DNA of 64,000 nt from Dactylonectria macrodidyma. Its lineage: Eukaryota > Ascomycota > Sordariomycetes > Hypocreales > Nectriaceae. Shown piece by piece: positions 34,783 through 46,466 of the stretch. Both the position numbers and the translations under genes were made by a program. The DNA lies in assembly GCA_020744425.1 (NCBI GenBank), contig JAGMUV010000003.1:3534001-3598000 (forward strand), given 5' to 3'. Every line of letters starts with the position of its first letter. The stretch's first letter is position 1. The notes under the pieces are model-generated. The model did no database searches. It was not told the DNA's origin and was given only the letters and a program-made list of their open reading frames with translations.

Positions 34783-35321
34783 ATGGCGACGTTGACGATG
34801 ACGAATACTACGATGACAGCTCTTGCGAAAATCCGCTCTGCGACGGCTTTACGAACGATGGCGAACTACAGAACGACAGTCTCGACAAGGGCATACTCGA
34901 CCAAGAAGCAGCCCAGTGCAGTGGTACGCAGCAGTCCCACCACCGTCCCGCTTCCCGACGAGAACATCTCCCTACTTTTTCGAGCCCTAACGAATTAACT
35001 TTTTCTTTCTCCTGGCGCGTAGTCCCAATTCTACAAGCAATTCACCCGGCCCGTGGCCAAGACGCTGCTCATCGCCGTCTTTACGTACCAGCTCGCATAC
35101 TGGGCGTGGGCAAAAGCCGAGGCGGACGAGATCCGGGCCGACAGGGACGGTACGATCCTTTAATCTTGCCCTTTTTAGATCGATGATAGGAGGCTCGTTC
35201 GTTGTGGAAAAGAAAACCAAACTAATGCAGTGGTGTGCTTGTAGCGACGATTGCCAGTCTTGAGACAACGGTCAAGGCGTACCAGACCAAGACAAAGAGT
35301 GTCGAAGAACAGACCTCATGA
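34783..35321 (+). CDS. Small predicted mitochondrial single-span membrane protein, unknown function
   Basis: Predicted 114-residue protein. Exons 34783-34923, 35023-35149, 35245-35321 in phase. The N-terminal 45 residues are Ser/Thr/Arg/Ala-rich without acidic residues ('ALRTMANYRTTVSTRAYSTK'), with an 'RAYSTKK' presequence-cleavage look, so mitochondrial import is likely. One hydrophobic/aromatic segment follows ('LLIAVFTYQLAYWAWAKAEA', about 61-80), then a short charged helix ('IASLETTVKAYQTKTKSVEE') suited to coiled-coil pairing. The layout resembles small inner-membrane assembly factors such as Ina17, but I cannot claim orthology. An alternative start at 34675 would add 36 residues and spoil the presequence. 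Confidence 0.7.
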
Positions 35322-35792
35322 CGGGAACATCTTGGTTGAGCAATAAAAGCAAAAGAGGAAGAAATTAGGGTGGCGTACGCAGCTAGGCTTGAGGCTAGGA
35401 TGGCGCAATAAGACCCTCATATCCAAGGGCAACATACAACATCCATCAGAGCTGCACATGATTCATCCGTGTACAACAAAATCAATCATCACATACTTTC
35501 GGACATTACCGAGATATCATAGCCTCGGGTGCACTTCTATCGACCCATCTCCTAGTCCTGATCGTATTGTGTGGTGGTGACGACAAGACGGTGCCTGAAC
35601 GAACTCATAACCAGACAGCCTTGAGGTCCATGATACACAACTCCAGCCTTATATACCTAGGCATTATGAGTAAGCAAATCCTATTCTCTTTAAGTCGGTT
35701 GTCCGTGACCGATTCTACCAGCGCCACAGTGATAACGTATGCGAAACGCCTTCATACCAAAAACAAATCATGAACCCTTCAGAACATGCGCC
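35322..35792. other. Intergenic, convergent 3' ends
   Basis: Between the small mitochondrial-type gene and MID1. No exon is recognised. Confidence 0.55.
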
Positions 35793-37728
35793 TCACAAGG
35801 CCAGCCACATCATCAGGGGCAGCGCACCGAGGATCAGGCTAGGTAAAACAGCCGCCGCACTGCTGGTCTTGGTGCGCGCCTCGCCGGGATAATTACAACT
35901 GGGTGTCGAACTCCGTTTGTCACGCCGGCCATAGCTGACGTCGAAACTGGAGAAACCGGGTTGCGGACAGGTGAAGCCGATGGCCGCGGGACACGACTGA
36001 ACTACCTCATAGCAGATATCTTCGCAGGGCAGCAGCTCCTTGTAAGGTCCGGGCTTGATAGTTTTGTCGATGAAGGAGTTGCGCGAAGCATTGAAGGCGG
36101 GTGTTTTGCCAAGCTCCTTGCGCTGCGCGGAGGGGAGCTTGGTGCCGTTGGGAAACGCTTGGCCAACGTTACGGACAACGCTGAAATTGCCATTACTCAT
36201 AAAGTCCTCGCACCGTGGAATGCTGACAGTGCAAAGCCAGTTCTTGTAAGCGCGCTTGCAGTCGTCGCAGTTGCGGGCGAGAGAATAGAGTGACTCGGGT
36301 GGCGCCTCGCAAGAGATCTGCATCAGCACCTTTTCAAAGTTGGCGTACATCTCCTTAGCGTAGTTGTCGTAGACAGTGGCAAGCTCCGTGTTGTTGTACT
36401 TCTTATCATTGCCAGGGACAGCGTACTGAGTCTCGTTGCAGAATTCAAGATTCGTAACCACCTTGCAGTTTGTGCCTGTCTACGTTAGTGCTGTTCCACC
36501 AAACCCCAAATAGAAACATACCAGACGACGTCTCAAACTCGGTGGCTTGGAAAACGGTGCCTCCACCTCCTATGCTTGTCTCCGCTCGCTTGCCCTTGGA
36601 CGAAGTAGAGTTGCTATTTGCCCTTTTGACAATAATACCAGAGTACGATGACCCCGAGTCCAATCCCACAACAAGGAATTGCTGCTTAGGCAAGTTTCCG
36701 GGTCCGCGCGTCGTAATGCCTGTCGTGATGCTGTCGCTGTTGATACTATCGTTCTTATTGTTGACGATCGAGGAGAACTGAGAGCTTCTCCTTAGGCCGC
36801 AAACCGAGTGTCGGAGGCCATCGAGTGAGGTAGAGTTGTTGTTCTGAAAATAAATGTCATAAGGAAGCTCAGCCGTCACGAACTCCTCAGTTTCATTGCT
36901 GTGCTGGGTGAGGTTCCTGGTTACCAGTAGTGCGGAGGTTGAGTCGCTGTCCATCCACAACAACTGGGAGTTGTTCTGTGGGCTGTAAGAATGGTAGTAT
37001 TCGTCCAAGGATGCCGCAATCTCAAAGTTGTAAAGGCTCGAGTAGTTGCCGGTCATGTTGGGAGCTGAGATGCCAACATAAACGTCTCCCGTGGTGTTCA
37101 AACTGTACATTACGGCTCCTTCTTCAAACGGTATCATTTTCATCTTGGACGCATCCTTGGAGGGTCCTGGGCATTGCACCGAGGTTGATACGTAGAGGCT
37201 GAGTTGTTCCGGCTGCTTCGGTCTTCCATTTCTGGTCTCCAAAACTGGTTGCATACAAGTATTGACAGAGATGTACACCTTCTTCGACTGCACCCGGCGT
37301 GAAAGTTTGTGTTCCTCGTCTTCGTCTTCCTCTGTTAACAGATCCTCTTCGGTATTTTGAGCAGCCAGTGCATCGCGACTGAAGATAGCACTCTTCTTAA
37401 AGATATAACATTGGGTGTTGTTGGGGCTGAGATTCAGCTTCTCGACAGCATTGTTGGTGAGAGTGTTCACATCAGCAGTCGCCCGGCCCATTATGCTGCG
37501 GTCAAAGGCTCCGAACTCGGGCTCGTATGATATATCCAACCCATCGGACAGCGCGAGATGCGGTTCTGGGAGTTGTTCGGAGGGTTGTTCAACGCGGACA
37601 ACATGGTTGATAGGCAATTCGGTAGCAGATGCGAAACTCGGCGAGAAGAGCAGCACATAAAGGGCGAAAAGCACCAGGGAAGCACCGAGCGACGCTACAA
37701 GTCGTGACTGAAGAGGGCTGAGTTGCAT
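35793..37728 (-). CDS. MID1: Mid1, stretch-activated / high-affinity calcium channel subunit
   Basis: Predicted 629-residue plasma-membrane protein, regulatory partner of the Cch1 calcium channel. Exons on the minus strand 36522-37728 and 35793-36475. Residues about 8-32 form a signal or anchor segment ('LVASLGASLVLFALYVLLFS'). The extracellular part is rich in N-glycosylation sites (NNT, NMT, NYS, NNS, NLT, NST). The Cys-rich C-terminal domain contains 'CDDCKRAYKNWLCTVSIPRC' and 'LPCEDICYEVVQSCP', the hallmark of Mid1. A hydrophobic C-terminus ('AAVLPSLILGALPLMMWLAL') suits GPI attachment or a membrane helix. Length fits fungal Mid1. The frame stays open another 333 nt upstream to an ATG at 38061. 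The start at 37728 is chosen because the hydrophobic leader follows it at once. Confidence 0.92.
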
Positions 37729-38697
37729 GACGACTGCATGCCCTCCAGGGGGGGCAATCGCCTTCGATCCGTGGTGACGTCGGTTTATTGGGGGGAAGGT
37801 AGGCAACTGGCGGGGCCTTCGATTAACACTTAAATTGTCATCGATCACAAGCCGGCATTGTGAGCTTGAGACGGCTGGCTCGTTGGGAGGAGTGGAAATG
37901 ATTTGAAGTTCAAGGAGGTCGCGCGACGGGTACGAAGCATTGCTGACAGGCATATCCCAAACGGCCGGCGTGCCAAGCCGGGCCAGGCAAGTGAGGCGCA
38001 GCTGGGGTTGCACCGCCACAGCTTGGCTTAGGATGGAAGCCAGCCTTAAGCGGGCTTCCATTGCTAGACCAGCCCAAGGGGAGCTAACAAGATCCGTGGC
38101 AACTACGTATTCACTGTCGCAGTGCTAAGGCAGGCCGGCCGGTAGCTTGGGCACCAGTCAGCCAGGAGCTGATTACGTCGGTGCGGGCAATTTTGCAGCT
38201 GATGCGGAGAGGGGAAAGATAACCAGGCAGTGGACAACCCATGACGTGGGATAGGCTTCGAAGCTCGCAATCGTTCAGACTTTGGATAGAGCCAAATCCA
38301 AACGTCGAAGGCCAAAAATTCAAACATTGATGCCGCGAAAAACATGTGTGCGTGCATGTGGAGCCAGAGCAAGCGAGATGCATCATGAAACGTGTTATCA
38401 AGCATCCAGCAGCCGCCGTCTAACGGAATCCCAGTGCAACAAAAGACCAACATTCATTACAATCGAGGTCATACTACATGATCGTTCCAAAAGCATTTGA
38501 GCGCTTCCATACCATAACCTCCATCTGTTCATTTCTTTGTGGAAACCTCTTATCCGAGTTCCGCATACTGCCATAGGAAACCGAGATAATATGTCGTTTC
38601 CCATATTCATCGTAACCGAAACGAGCTTGGCCTCGGGTGCGCACAGTGAGTATGCGCGTGCGCTAGAGTTGTCGGCCAAGCGAAGACTGTTGTCCAT
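37729..38697. other. Intergenic, MID1 promoter and leader
   Basis: The first 333 bp upstream of MID1 are open in the same frame but low in protein character. The rest shows no exon. Confidence 0.5.
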
Positions 38698-39440
38698 TTA
38701 CTCAGTCTTGTCAAGGCCGTCAGCCTTGGCGCGGAGGCCGGAGGCAGTCGATCCAGTTGACGAGAAGTATCGGCCGAGAGTAGGGGCCAGGAAAGATCGG
38801 AAGACGAGCTCGGCACCACTGATGCTGGGTCAGTCATAATCCAGGCAGGCAATATTTGCGCGCACACAAAACAAGGACATAAACGTACCGGAAGGCGGGG
38901 AGAGAGAGCCACAGGAGGAAGATGAACTTGAAGACAAAGTAGAAGGGGAACCAGTAGACGACTTGGACGAAGCTCTCAATAACAGTGAAGAGAGAGAACA
39001 CGACCCAGTACTACGACAATATTAGTTAATATCCAGCTCACGACGAGTAAGATCGGGGGGTTCACGAACAGTCAACCACTGGGTGTCATCCTCTTTGTTG
39101 GCGCTGAAGAGGGCACCGAGAGAGTAGTAGCTGGGGATGAGGAAACCAGCGAGGTTGGTCAAAAGCTGGCCACCAAGGTTGAAGATGATGAGGAAGAAGT
39201 AGAGGGCACCGAGACCAATGACGGCGTAGGCCTTGGGGACACCCGCAGTCTTCTCGAGGTTGTTCAGGGCGGGGTACTTGGACAGCTATATTTGCGTCGC
39301 CGTCAGCAATTTTGAAGTGGTAGCCGGCGCTGCCGCCAGAGGACTGATGCGCCCGCAATAGGCGCAACCAGGGAGCCAAAGCATACCTCTCGGTCGAGCT
39401 GTCCAAGGTACTGCTGGGCCTTGTCTTGGGCGGAAGCCAT
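38698..39440 (-). CDS. YOP1: Yop1 (REEP5/DP1/HVA22 family) ER membrane-shaping protein
   Basis: Predicted 172-residue integral ER protein that curves tubules together with reticulons. Exons on the minus strand: 39387-39440, 39070-39285, 38889-39010, 38698-38824. The N-terminus is 'MASAQDKAQQYLGQLDRE'. Two hairpin pairs cover about residues 36-75 and 91-128. The TB2/DP1 signature appears as 'GFLIPSYYSLGALFSANKED', 'TQWLTYWVVFSLFTVIESF' and 'YWFPFYFVFKFIFLLWLSLP'. An amphipathic tail follows ('GAELVFRSFLAPTLGRYFSS'). Length equals the family norm (about 170-180). The donor of intron 2 is the less common GTTCGT. Confidence 0.93.
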
Positions 39441-41846
39441 TTCTGCGATGAGATCGGAAACGGAGATGAGTTCTGGGGGAGTTTGATTGCTGGAGATTGT
39501 GTCGGGACAACTAAGTCGAAGTGAGGGACAGGGAGTGTGCGGCAGTGTACGTAGTTGGATGGAAGGGGAAAAGGCAAGGTAGGAGGAAGCTTTTATCGGA
39601 GCGCTAGCAGCTAGCAGCTAGCACGAGAAGTGGAATCTTGGAAGCGGGAAGAAAATTGACGCGGCGTCAGTGGCTTGTGACCCAGGTCTGGTGGGAAGAG
39701 TGTGTGTTTGTGTGTGTGTGCCGAAGGATGCAGAGGTGCAGTAGGTTCAGCTGATGAAGACTCGAGGGAAAACAAAAAAATAATAAGAGAAGGCGATTCT
39801 GGCAAACAGAACAGATGGCCCTGACTTAATCAGCCCTGAGACAGGGTCATGCGAGTCTGTGCAGTCCAGTACACCACTACTACGTAGCAGCACGTCGCAT
39901 CGCACGCACAAATGCAATGACGCAGGCTCCCTGGCAACTTGGTGCCCACTGAGACGGCGAGCTGTTAAGGGCTTGGGTAGCCTAACCCACGGCAGGTACC
40001 TGGGCGGGCTAAGCGCTGCCCACGTCATTGGCATGTATTTCAGTCGAGCCAGCTACCGAGGAGATTACATCATTGTTCATAATTATTGTTCCCGGCTCTA
40101 ATGAACTGCAAAGCTCCATCCAGCACAAGCTGCATCTTGCAAGGCAGCGCGCACATGCATGTCGGCAATGCCCGGGGACATCGGATGACTCTTCGAAGCG
40201 CCTACGGCTACTATTTCGGTCATTGTCCGCCCTGATTTCATCCCCCAGAATGTACCAGGGTACTGCAGCAGCTACATCGGCCATGCCTTGGCGTTAGCAG
40301 CAGTTCGCATGCACTGAATGAATGGGGCGGCACTATCCACGGGCGCATGCGCTGGCTGGGAGCGTGAACTTGATCGCGTGTCTCTCCCGGCGCGGGTCAG
40401 GCGCATGCATGGAGATTGCGTTGCCCTTGATGGAAGAATCAGGACAACTGCCGGATTTATTTTCCTGGCATGGGAATGTGTTGCTGTGCCGAAGTAATAA
40501 GGAGATGATCCGGGCAGTTCATTCCACTGGTTCCAGGTGCGCGCACCATCACCCTCATGCCAAGCAAGGTACGCCGAGATCCGATGAGCCGGTGTGCTGG
40601 AGTACGGCCAGCCATTTGAACTTCATCATCGCCCAGCCAGTATAAACTTTACAGCTATCGATAGCGCAGTGATTAAGAATATAATTTCTTTGCACCGTAT
40701 AAGACATATCAGCAAGGGGCTGAATCCCCAGATCGGTGATCCATGTCTGCTCTTTAAGACGATGGCCTTACGAGGCTAAGAGCAGACGGTCGGCTATATG
40801 AAGATGGGCTGGGTCGAATAGGCAATACTGGCGAACTCGGCCTTCTACGTGGAGGCGATAATAAAGAAAGCTTTTAGGCAGATGAACGGGTTTATCACAA
40901 TGGCTCACGAAAACTGATAAGATGGTGAAGATGAAGAATACGAACCCAAGAGACGCTGGTTTTGTACAATGGCAACAACCCATGCAGGGTCACAGGGGCT
41001 CTCGAATAGACAACTAGTATCGCCCCTGAGTTTTCGGATATGAAGGCAAAAATAGGCCCTGCTGCAGACAGCTGCCATAACAGACTCCGCTACGCGTGTA
41101 AACGAGCTATCACATCGCAAGCCCAAGGTGTGAGTTGCAGGATAGGAACCATAAGCTCAAGACCGCGGTATCAGCGTCTGTTCGCAAGATAAATCAAGTG
41201 GATTTTCAATTCACATCAAAGGTGCTATACGCACAGTATGCTTCTTCCCAAGGTACCTAATCATGGTAAAAGGGAGAACCTCAATCTTGAATGAACGCAC
41301 CACGACTCACACGACTCCTGGTTGTGAGAGGTCAAGAGTCAAAGACGACCCAAGGGGAAGTAAACCCACCAGCCACATACAGGATCCGGCCAGCCACAGG
41401 CACGGCCCAGCCAACCACAGCGCCGCATTCTGTCCTGCAAGGAATTTCGAATTTCGGCTAATTTGGCCAGACACGCGCTTACCTAAGGTCGGCGCCGACC
41501 CGCTCACTGCTACTGACCATCCAAGTCCCACGCCAGTTGCTTTTCTCCTCTCGTTGGCCTCGCAACAGGTAAACAAGCACAACAACAGCCTTCAACCAAC
41601 GACACTTCAAGCTTCAGCGCCGCGCCTTCAGACAGCCAAGAACAGCGCCTGTTCGCAGCATCTCACAAAGCGCATCGCTTCTTTTTATCTTCGGCGTCTT
41701 TCTTTCCCGTCGCCGTCGTCGCTACCGTTTTTGGCCCGTCGAATTCATTGTTGTTGTGTCGGCGGCGCATCTGGGCCCAGCCAATGTTTGTTGTTCGGTA
41801 ACCCACAAATTCCTCGAGTCTAATCAACACAGCCGTCCCTCACAAC
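39441..41846. other. 2.4-kb divergent intergenic region
   Basis: Upstream of both YOP1 and the RFX gene. Contains a short 'agctagc' repeat at about 39604-39622 and a CT-rich RFX leader (about 41580-41846). Frames such as 40028-40297 are not protein-like. Confidence 0.5.
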
Positions 41847-44502
41847 ATGGAGCAGAGTACGTTCTTCTTCCTCCCTCAAACTCCAACCACAACCACAACA
41901 CTACCTTCAACCTCCACATAACCTTCTCGCTCGCCCAATGCAAGGTCACGCATGCTGACAATTGCTTCCCAGTGGATAATCCAGCTGCTCGTGCCGCCAT
42001 CAAGTCGAGAAAGCGTCCTCTCTCCCGTGCATCCACCACATCCATACACAGCGTCAACACCCAGCCCACCCTCGACCACTCTGGCTTTGCCGACGCCTCC
42101 GACATGTACTCCGGGCAATGGCTCCCCAATGACCATGGCCATCCCAAGGACATGGCCGCTCCTCCCCAAATGTCCCCCGAGGACATGATCCTGCAGGCCG
42201 CAACCCATATGCAAGCCACCGGCCAGGAGTTTCCCATGGATGCGTCCATGGGGGCTGCCATGAGCCACGCCATGCAGTTCCAACAGAAGCACCCAATGTC
42301 CCGGCATCCTCTCCCTGTCGAGCAGTACCCCAACAATGCGAGTTTCACCGAAGGCGAGAGTCAGATGATACAGCGTGACGAGAACGATGAGGGCGACTCC
42401 ATGGTTGGCATTGTTGGACCTCCCAAGCCTACTTCGTCACGATCCAGCGCCAACAATGAGCTGGAGATGCGCCAGCTATTTGGTGCCAACAGGCATCGCA
42501 ACCTGCAGGATGTTGCCGGCGAGCTCCATGGGAACGAACGGGGGCCCAACTCTGAGCGAACCCGTCAAGTGTTTGCAATGCTTTGGTATGCAAATGCACT
42601 GGAAAGGCTCCAAAGCCACGTGCTAACGTAAACAGGATCAACTCAGTGTGTACAAAGGGCAAAGGCTCTGTCCCTCGCGGTCGAGTCTATGCCAACTACG
42701 CGTCGCGATGTGCAACTGAGAGGATCACGGTCCTTAACCCTGCCAGCTTCGGCAAACTAGTTCGTGTCCTGTTCCCTGGTCTAAAAACTCGACGCCTTGG
42801 TGTTCGAGGCGAGTCCAAGTATCACTACGTGAACTTCACTCTGGTCGACGACCAGCCCGATATCCGGGAACCCTCATCCCAGCCTCCCCGACCGCTGCCG
42901 GAGGCCAGCAGCTTCTCTCAAAGCTTCAAGTATGTTCATCTCAACCGCATGCCAATGGGCCTACGTTAATCAGCCTCCAGTACCGCACCAGTACAGTCAA
43001 GCAACAACTTGGCCCGTGATACCCTACCCTCTCCTCACATTGGCAACGATGCCAAGACCACTCCCACTTCACATCGACAGGGAAGCAGGTCACACAGCTT
43101 ATACAACCAGCCAGACCTGGCTAGCATCGACCACCTACACACCACCTCCACAAAGACGACACTCGAGCTCGCCTTTCCCTCAGAAATCGAAGACTCGTTT
43201 GAGCAGTCAGATGCCCTCGCTCTCCCTGCCATCGAATCGTATCTACCACAAGGAACCGACCCTGATGCCGCCAAGTCATTATCAGCTTTGTATCGGTCAC
43301 ATTGCACATCACTGGTTGAGTGCATCCGATATTGTAGGGAAAAGACATTCTTTCATCTATACACATCGTTTCAGGGAACTTTGACGATGCCTGTGCAAAA
43401 ATTGTTCGGAAACCCTGCGTTAGCACCCTGGATCGAGGAATGCGACTTCGTTCTGTACCAGCGCATGATGATGATTGTGTCCAGACTGACACTACAAGTC
43501 GTCCCCAAGCCCGTGTTGGATACCCTGAGGAACATCTCGGAAAGACTGGTATCACATATTCGAGACTCATTTCAGGGACAGCCCCAACATGTTATCCGAG
43601 CCAAAGAGTCACCAGCCACCATCTTTGCTGGTCTCTTGGATCGAGCCTTGAGAGTCAACTTGACTGCTCACGCCGCTGCCAACATGTTGTCGAACCCAGC
43701 AAACCGCGACCAGATGTATGTGGACTGGATCACCATGATTCGAGCGCGAAAGATTGCGGAATGTGTCCCAACTCGAGGCATGGATGATGTAGTGAACCTA
43801 CTACTCACTGAAATGCGCGACCTCCTCAATCCAGTCAAAGTGCCGTGGGAAGTGGAATGCCTTACTATTTACGGCGACGTTGCATCCCGTAGCGGGCGGC
43901 AGCTAGATGGAGAGAGCGGTGCGGACGCATCTGGACAGAACTTGTTGGATCGATGGGTCGGCTTCTTCCAAGGCCTGCCTGCCAGGTTCCCTTACGCGTC
44001 ACATGCGGACATCGTGTGGTGCGTAGAGAGAGTAGGAACAGCAGTAATGAGAGACCTCACACTGGCCCAGGGTAAGAGCTTCGGGTCGTGGTGGGTGACA
44101 AAAACGTGGGTGGATGAGATGGTGTGCTTCCTTGCAGAGCAAGGAGGCTTCATGAAGCAGAAGGCCAGCCGGAGCACGAGCGGGACTGCGAGCACGCAAC
44201 CGCAAGCTGCAATTAAAGAAACAAGCCGACAGACATCACGATACAGCAGCGGCAGCGACGATATTAACCTCAACAACATGCCTCAAGGACAGGCTGGACG
44301 GGCTCCGTTCCCACCCGTCAGCCGACCAACGAATCAAAACGCGATGGGAATGAGCGGAGGAGACGTGCACGACGACAGCGGGATCGGCATCCGCACACCC
44401 GACGAAGATTTCCCGATGGACAAGTTTGGGTTCACGGGTACTGAAGGCCAGGACCAGGGCCTGATGGCCGGCCCAGAGCTTTCGGCCGGGGCAGGCTTAT
44501 GA
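41847..44502 (+). CDS. RFX1-type winged-helix transcription factor
   Basis: Predicted 812-residue nuclear DNA-binding protein of the RFX family (fungal relatives: Sak1, Crt1/Rfx1, CPCR1), which acts in cell-cycle, DNA-damage and developmental gene control. Exons 41847-41856, 41973-42585, 42636-42929, 42981-44502. The first coding exon is 10 nt ('MEQ' plus one base). An NLS-like 'AAIKSRKRPLSR' is close to the N-terminus. The RFX domain spans about 195-275 across an intron: 'RTRQVFAMLW', then 'SVPRGRVYANYASRC', then 'ASFGKLVRVLFPGLKTRRLG' and 'VRGESKYHY'. The central and C-terminal part (about 370-640) is the extended dimerisation region of fungal RFX1. The tail is disordered. Confidence 0.9.
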
Positions 44503-46466
44503 GAAGGCACCACGAGCAAATACACAAGGATGGTGGACCTGGCGTTCCGGTGTGGGATATCTAATTATACGGGTGGTTTAATACATGGCATCCCCACAGG
44601 GTTAATCAAATCATGATGGGATGATGGGACGAAAACACGATTGTTTGCAGAAGGGATCTGGTCTGGTTCTGGTTCTGGTTCTGGCCCAGAGGCACAGGCG
44701 AGAGTGGGGGCAAAGGCAACAGCTAATGCCTGCGAAATAGAGGGGGTTATGTCTATTCGATGTATGTATTTTTGGTGTGACAAGTGGCGGTTGTCCGTTT
44801 TACCATTTTATTTGGCGATGTCTTTTGGAGACAGCTTGGCAAAGGTTGAACTTTGTGTGTTGAGGGACTGGTGGATGGGAATGAGTGAGCATCTACATCA
44901 ATCCATGAATTCATTTCAACATGGCCAAGGGGTCAGCTGGCATGAGTCGAGTTGTGGTGAACGGATGAGGGTTGATGAGGAATCAAGACTTAGCATTGAC
45001 TGAAGATAAAAGTGACATGTAAGTAAACGAACCAGGGATGAAAGTGCCTGGGCCTATAGGAATCAAGCTGATATGGGTTGTACTATACAGTAACTGTCAG
45101 AAGTTCGAATTGGTGGAGTGGAGATAGTCTCGGGAGGGGAAGACGGCGAGTCCATCCAGGACCAAGTTCCCCCACAAGCGCAAGATCAAAAGGATACTAC
45201 CAACGCAGGAACTGACGTGATATGGAAGGGAAAGCTGGGTCGGCTCTCCACCGTCAGCCACTATGTATGCAGCTGTAGCCAATGGATCAGGAGACTATTC
45301 CAGTGGCAGGTGAGAAGGTGATAAAGAGGATGTGTAGCCATATAATTATGGAGGCGTGTGTGTAAGTCGCGTTCTCATTAGCGGGAGAGAACCCAAGCGC
45401 CAAGTGGGGGGGCGCCAGTACGTAGTAAAAGCCCCAGGAGAAGAAAAACCGAGCTGGTGCCGAAGACGGAACGTGAGATGGACTGCATTCGAGTCATACC
45501 AGCAAGACCAGGTAGCCGAGCGACGACTTTGGTCAAGGACATGCGACTTTACTGGGGCGTCGGGGTGACAATCGGTGGCCTCGATGGGGAGGAGGAGATA
45601 TGACTGTATTTGGTGGCATCACTTGAGATGAGGGGATGTAATAAATTGATACTCGTTGGCATGTGCTATCCTTTTTCTTGGTTCTCCTGTTTTTTCTCCT
45701 TCACATGGGAAAGGAAGGACCTGGCCGACGGCATCACGGAGCATATTAGAGAGCATCACAAGCCTCAATAGAGAGCGTCGTCACTGAATTCAACCAGAAC
45801 AGCAACCTTAAAGACAGTCCACCTCCGTCCAATCGCGGTTCATCATCATTGCCATTCGTCTCCATATTTGGCTCTCCCTCCTCTCTCTCTCTTGACTTCT
45901 CGGTCCCCTTCCGACCGAAACCTTAGCTTTCCCGTTCCTGGGCGAGTTCACGTCGACTCGACATCCCTGTCGCCTTTTTTTTTCTTCGCCTTTTCCGTTT
46001 TCCCTCGTTTTCTAGTCCCGCTTCCACGCTCTGCAGAACAGGAGCAGATCAGAGCCAGAGGGGAAAAAAATTAAGCGGCAAATAATTTTCTTGGCTGGTC
46101 CTTCCCACCAACCATCGCGCTACCCGATTAATAACTGCGATTGATTCCACCTCTTCTCCCCGAGTCGTCCTCTCTTGTCGCTCTATTTTCGCCTCTTGGG
46201 TCCTTCCCCATTTCTTTTATTAGCCTCCCCTCTAGCTTCCGGACTACTGCCAAAAAAGCCTTGTTGCTTTTGGATTCTTTGCCTTTTTGTTACTCATCCG
46301 CGCAAACTCCACCACCAACGACACCTCAGCCAAACAACATTACTCAACCTCCGTCAGCATCGAACATCCAGGCCCAAGCCCGCTGCAACAGGCCTTTCGC
46401 TCTAGTCACTGCTTGGGGAAGATATCAGGAGACGACGAGTTTCACTTACTTTCAGTTGTCGCAACC
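44503..46466. other. Intergenic, aspartokinase promoter and leader
   Basis: Holds the RFX 3' UTR, a 'ggttct' short repeat (about 44659-44682) and a long pyrimidine-rich leader (about 45860-46466). No exon is recognised. The long leader could carry upstream reading frames. Confidence 0.5.

Noticed and set aside
36445..38061. 538-residue frame starting at 38061 as the MID1 start
   Set aside because: The extra 111 residues are not Mid1-like and would bury the signal segment; kept only as a finding.
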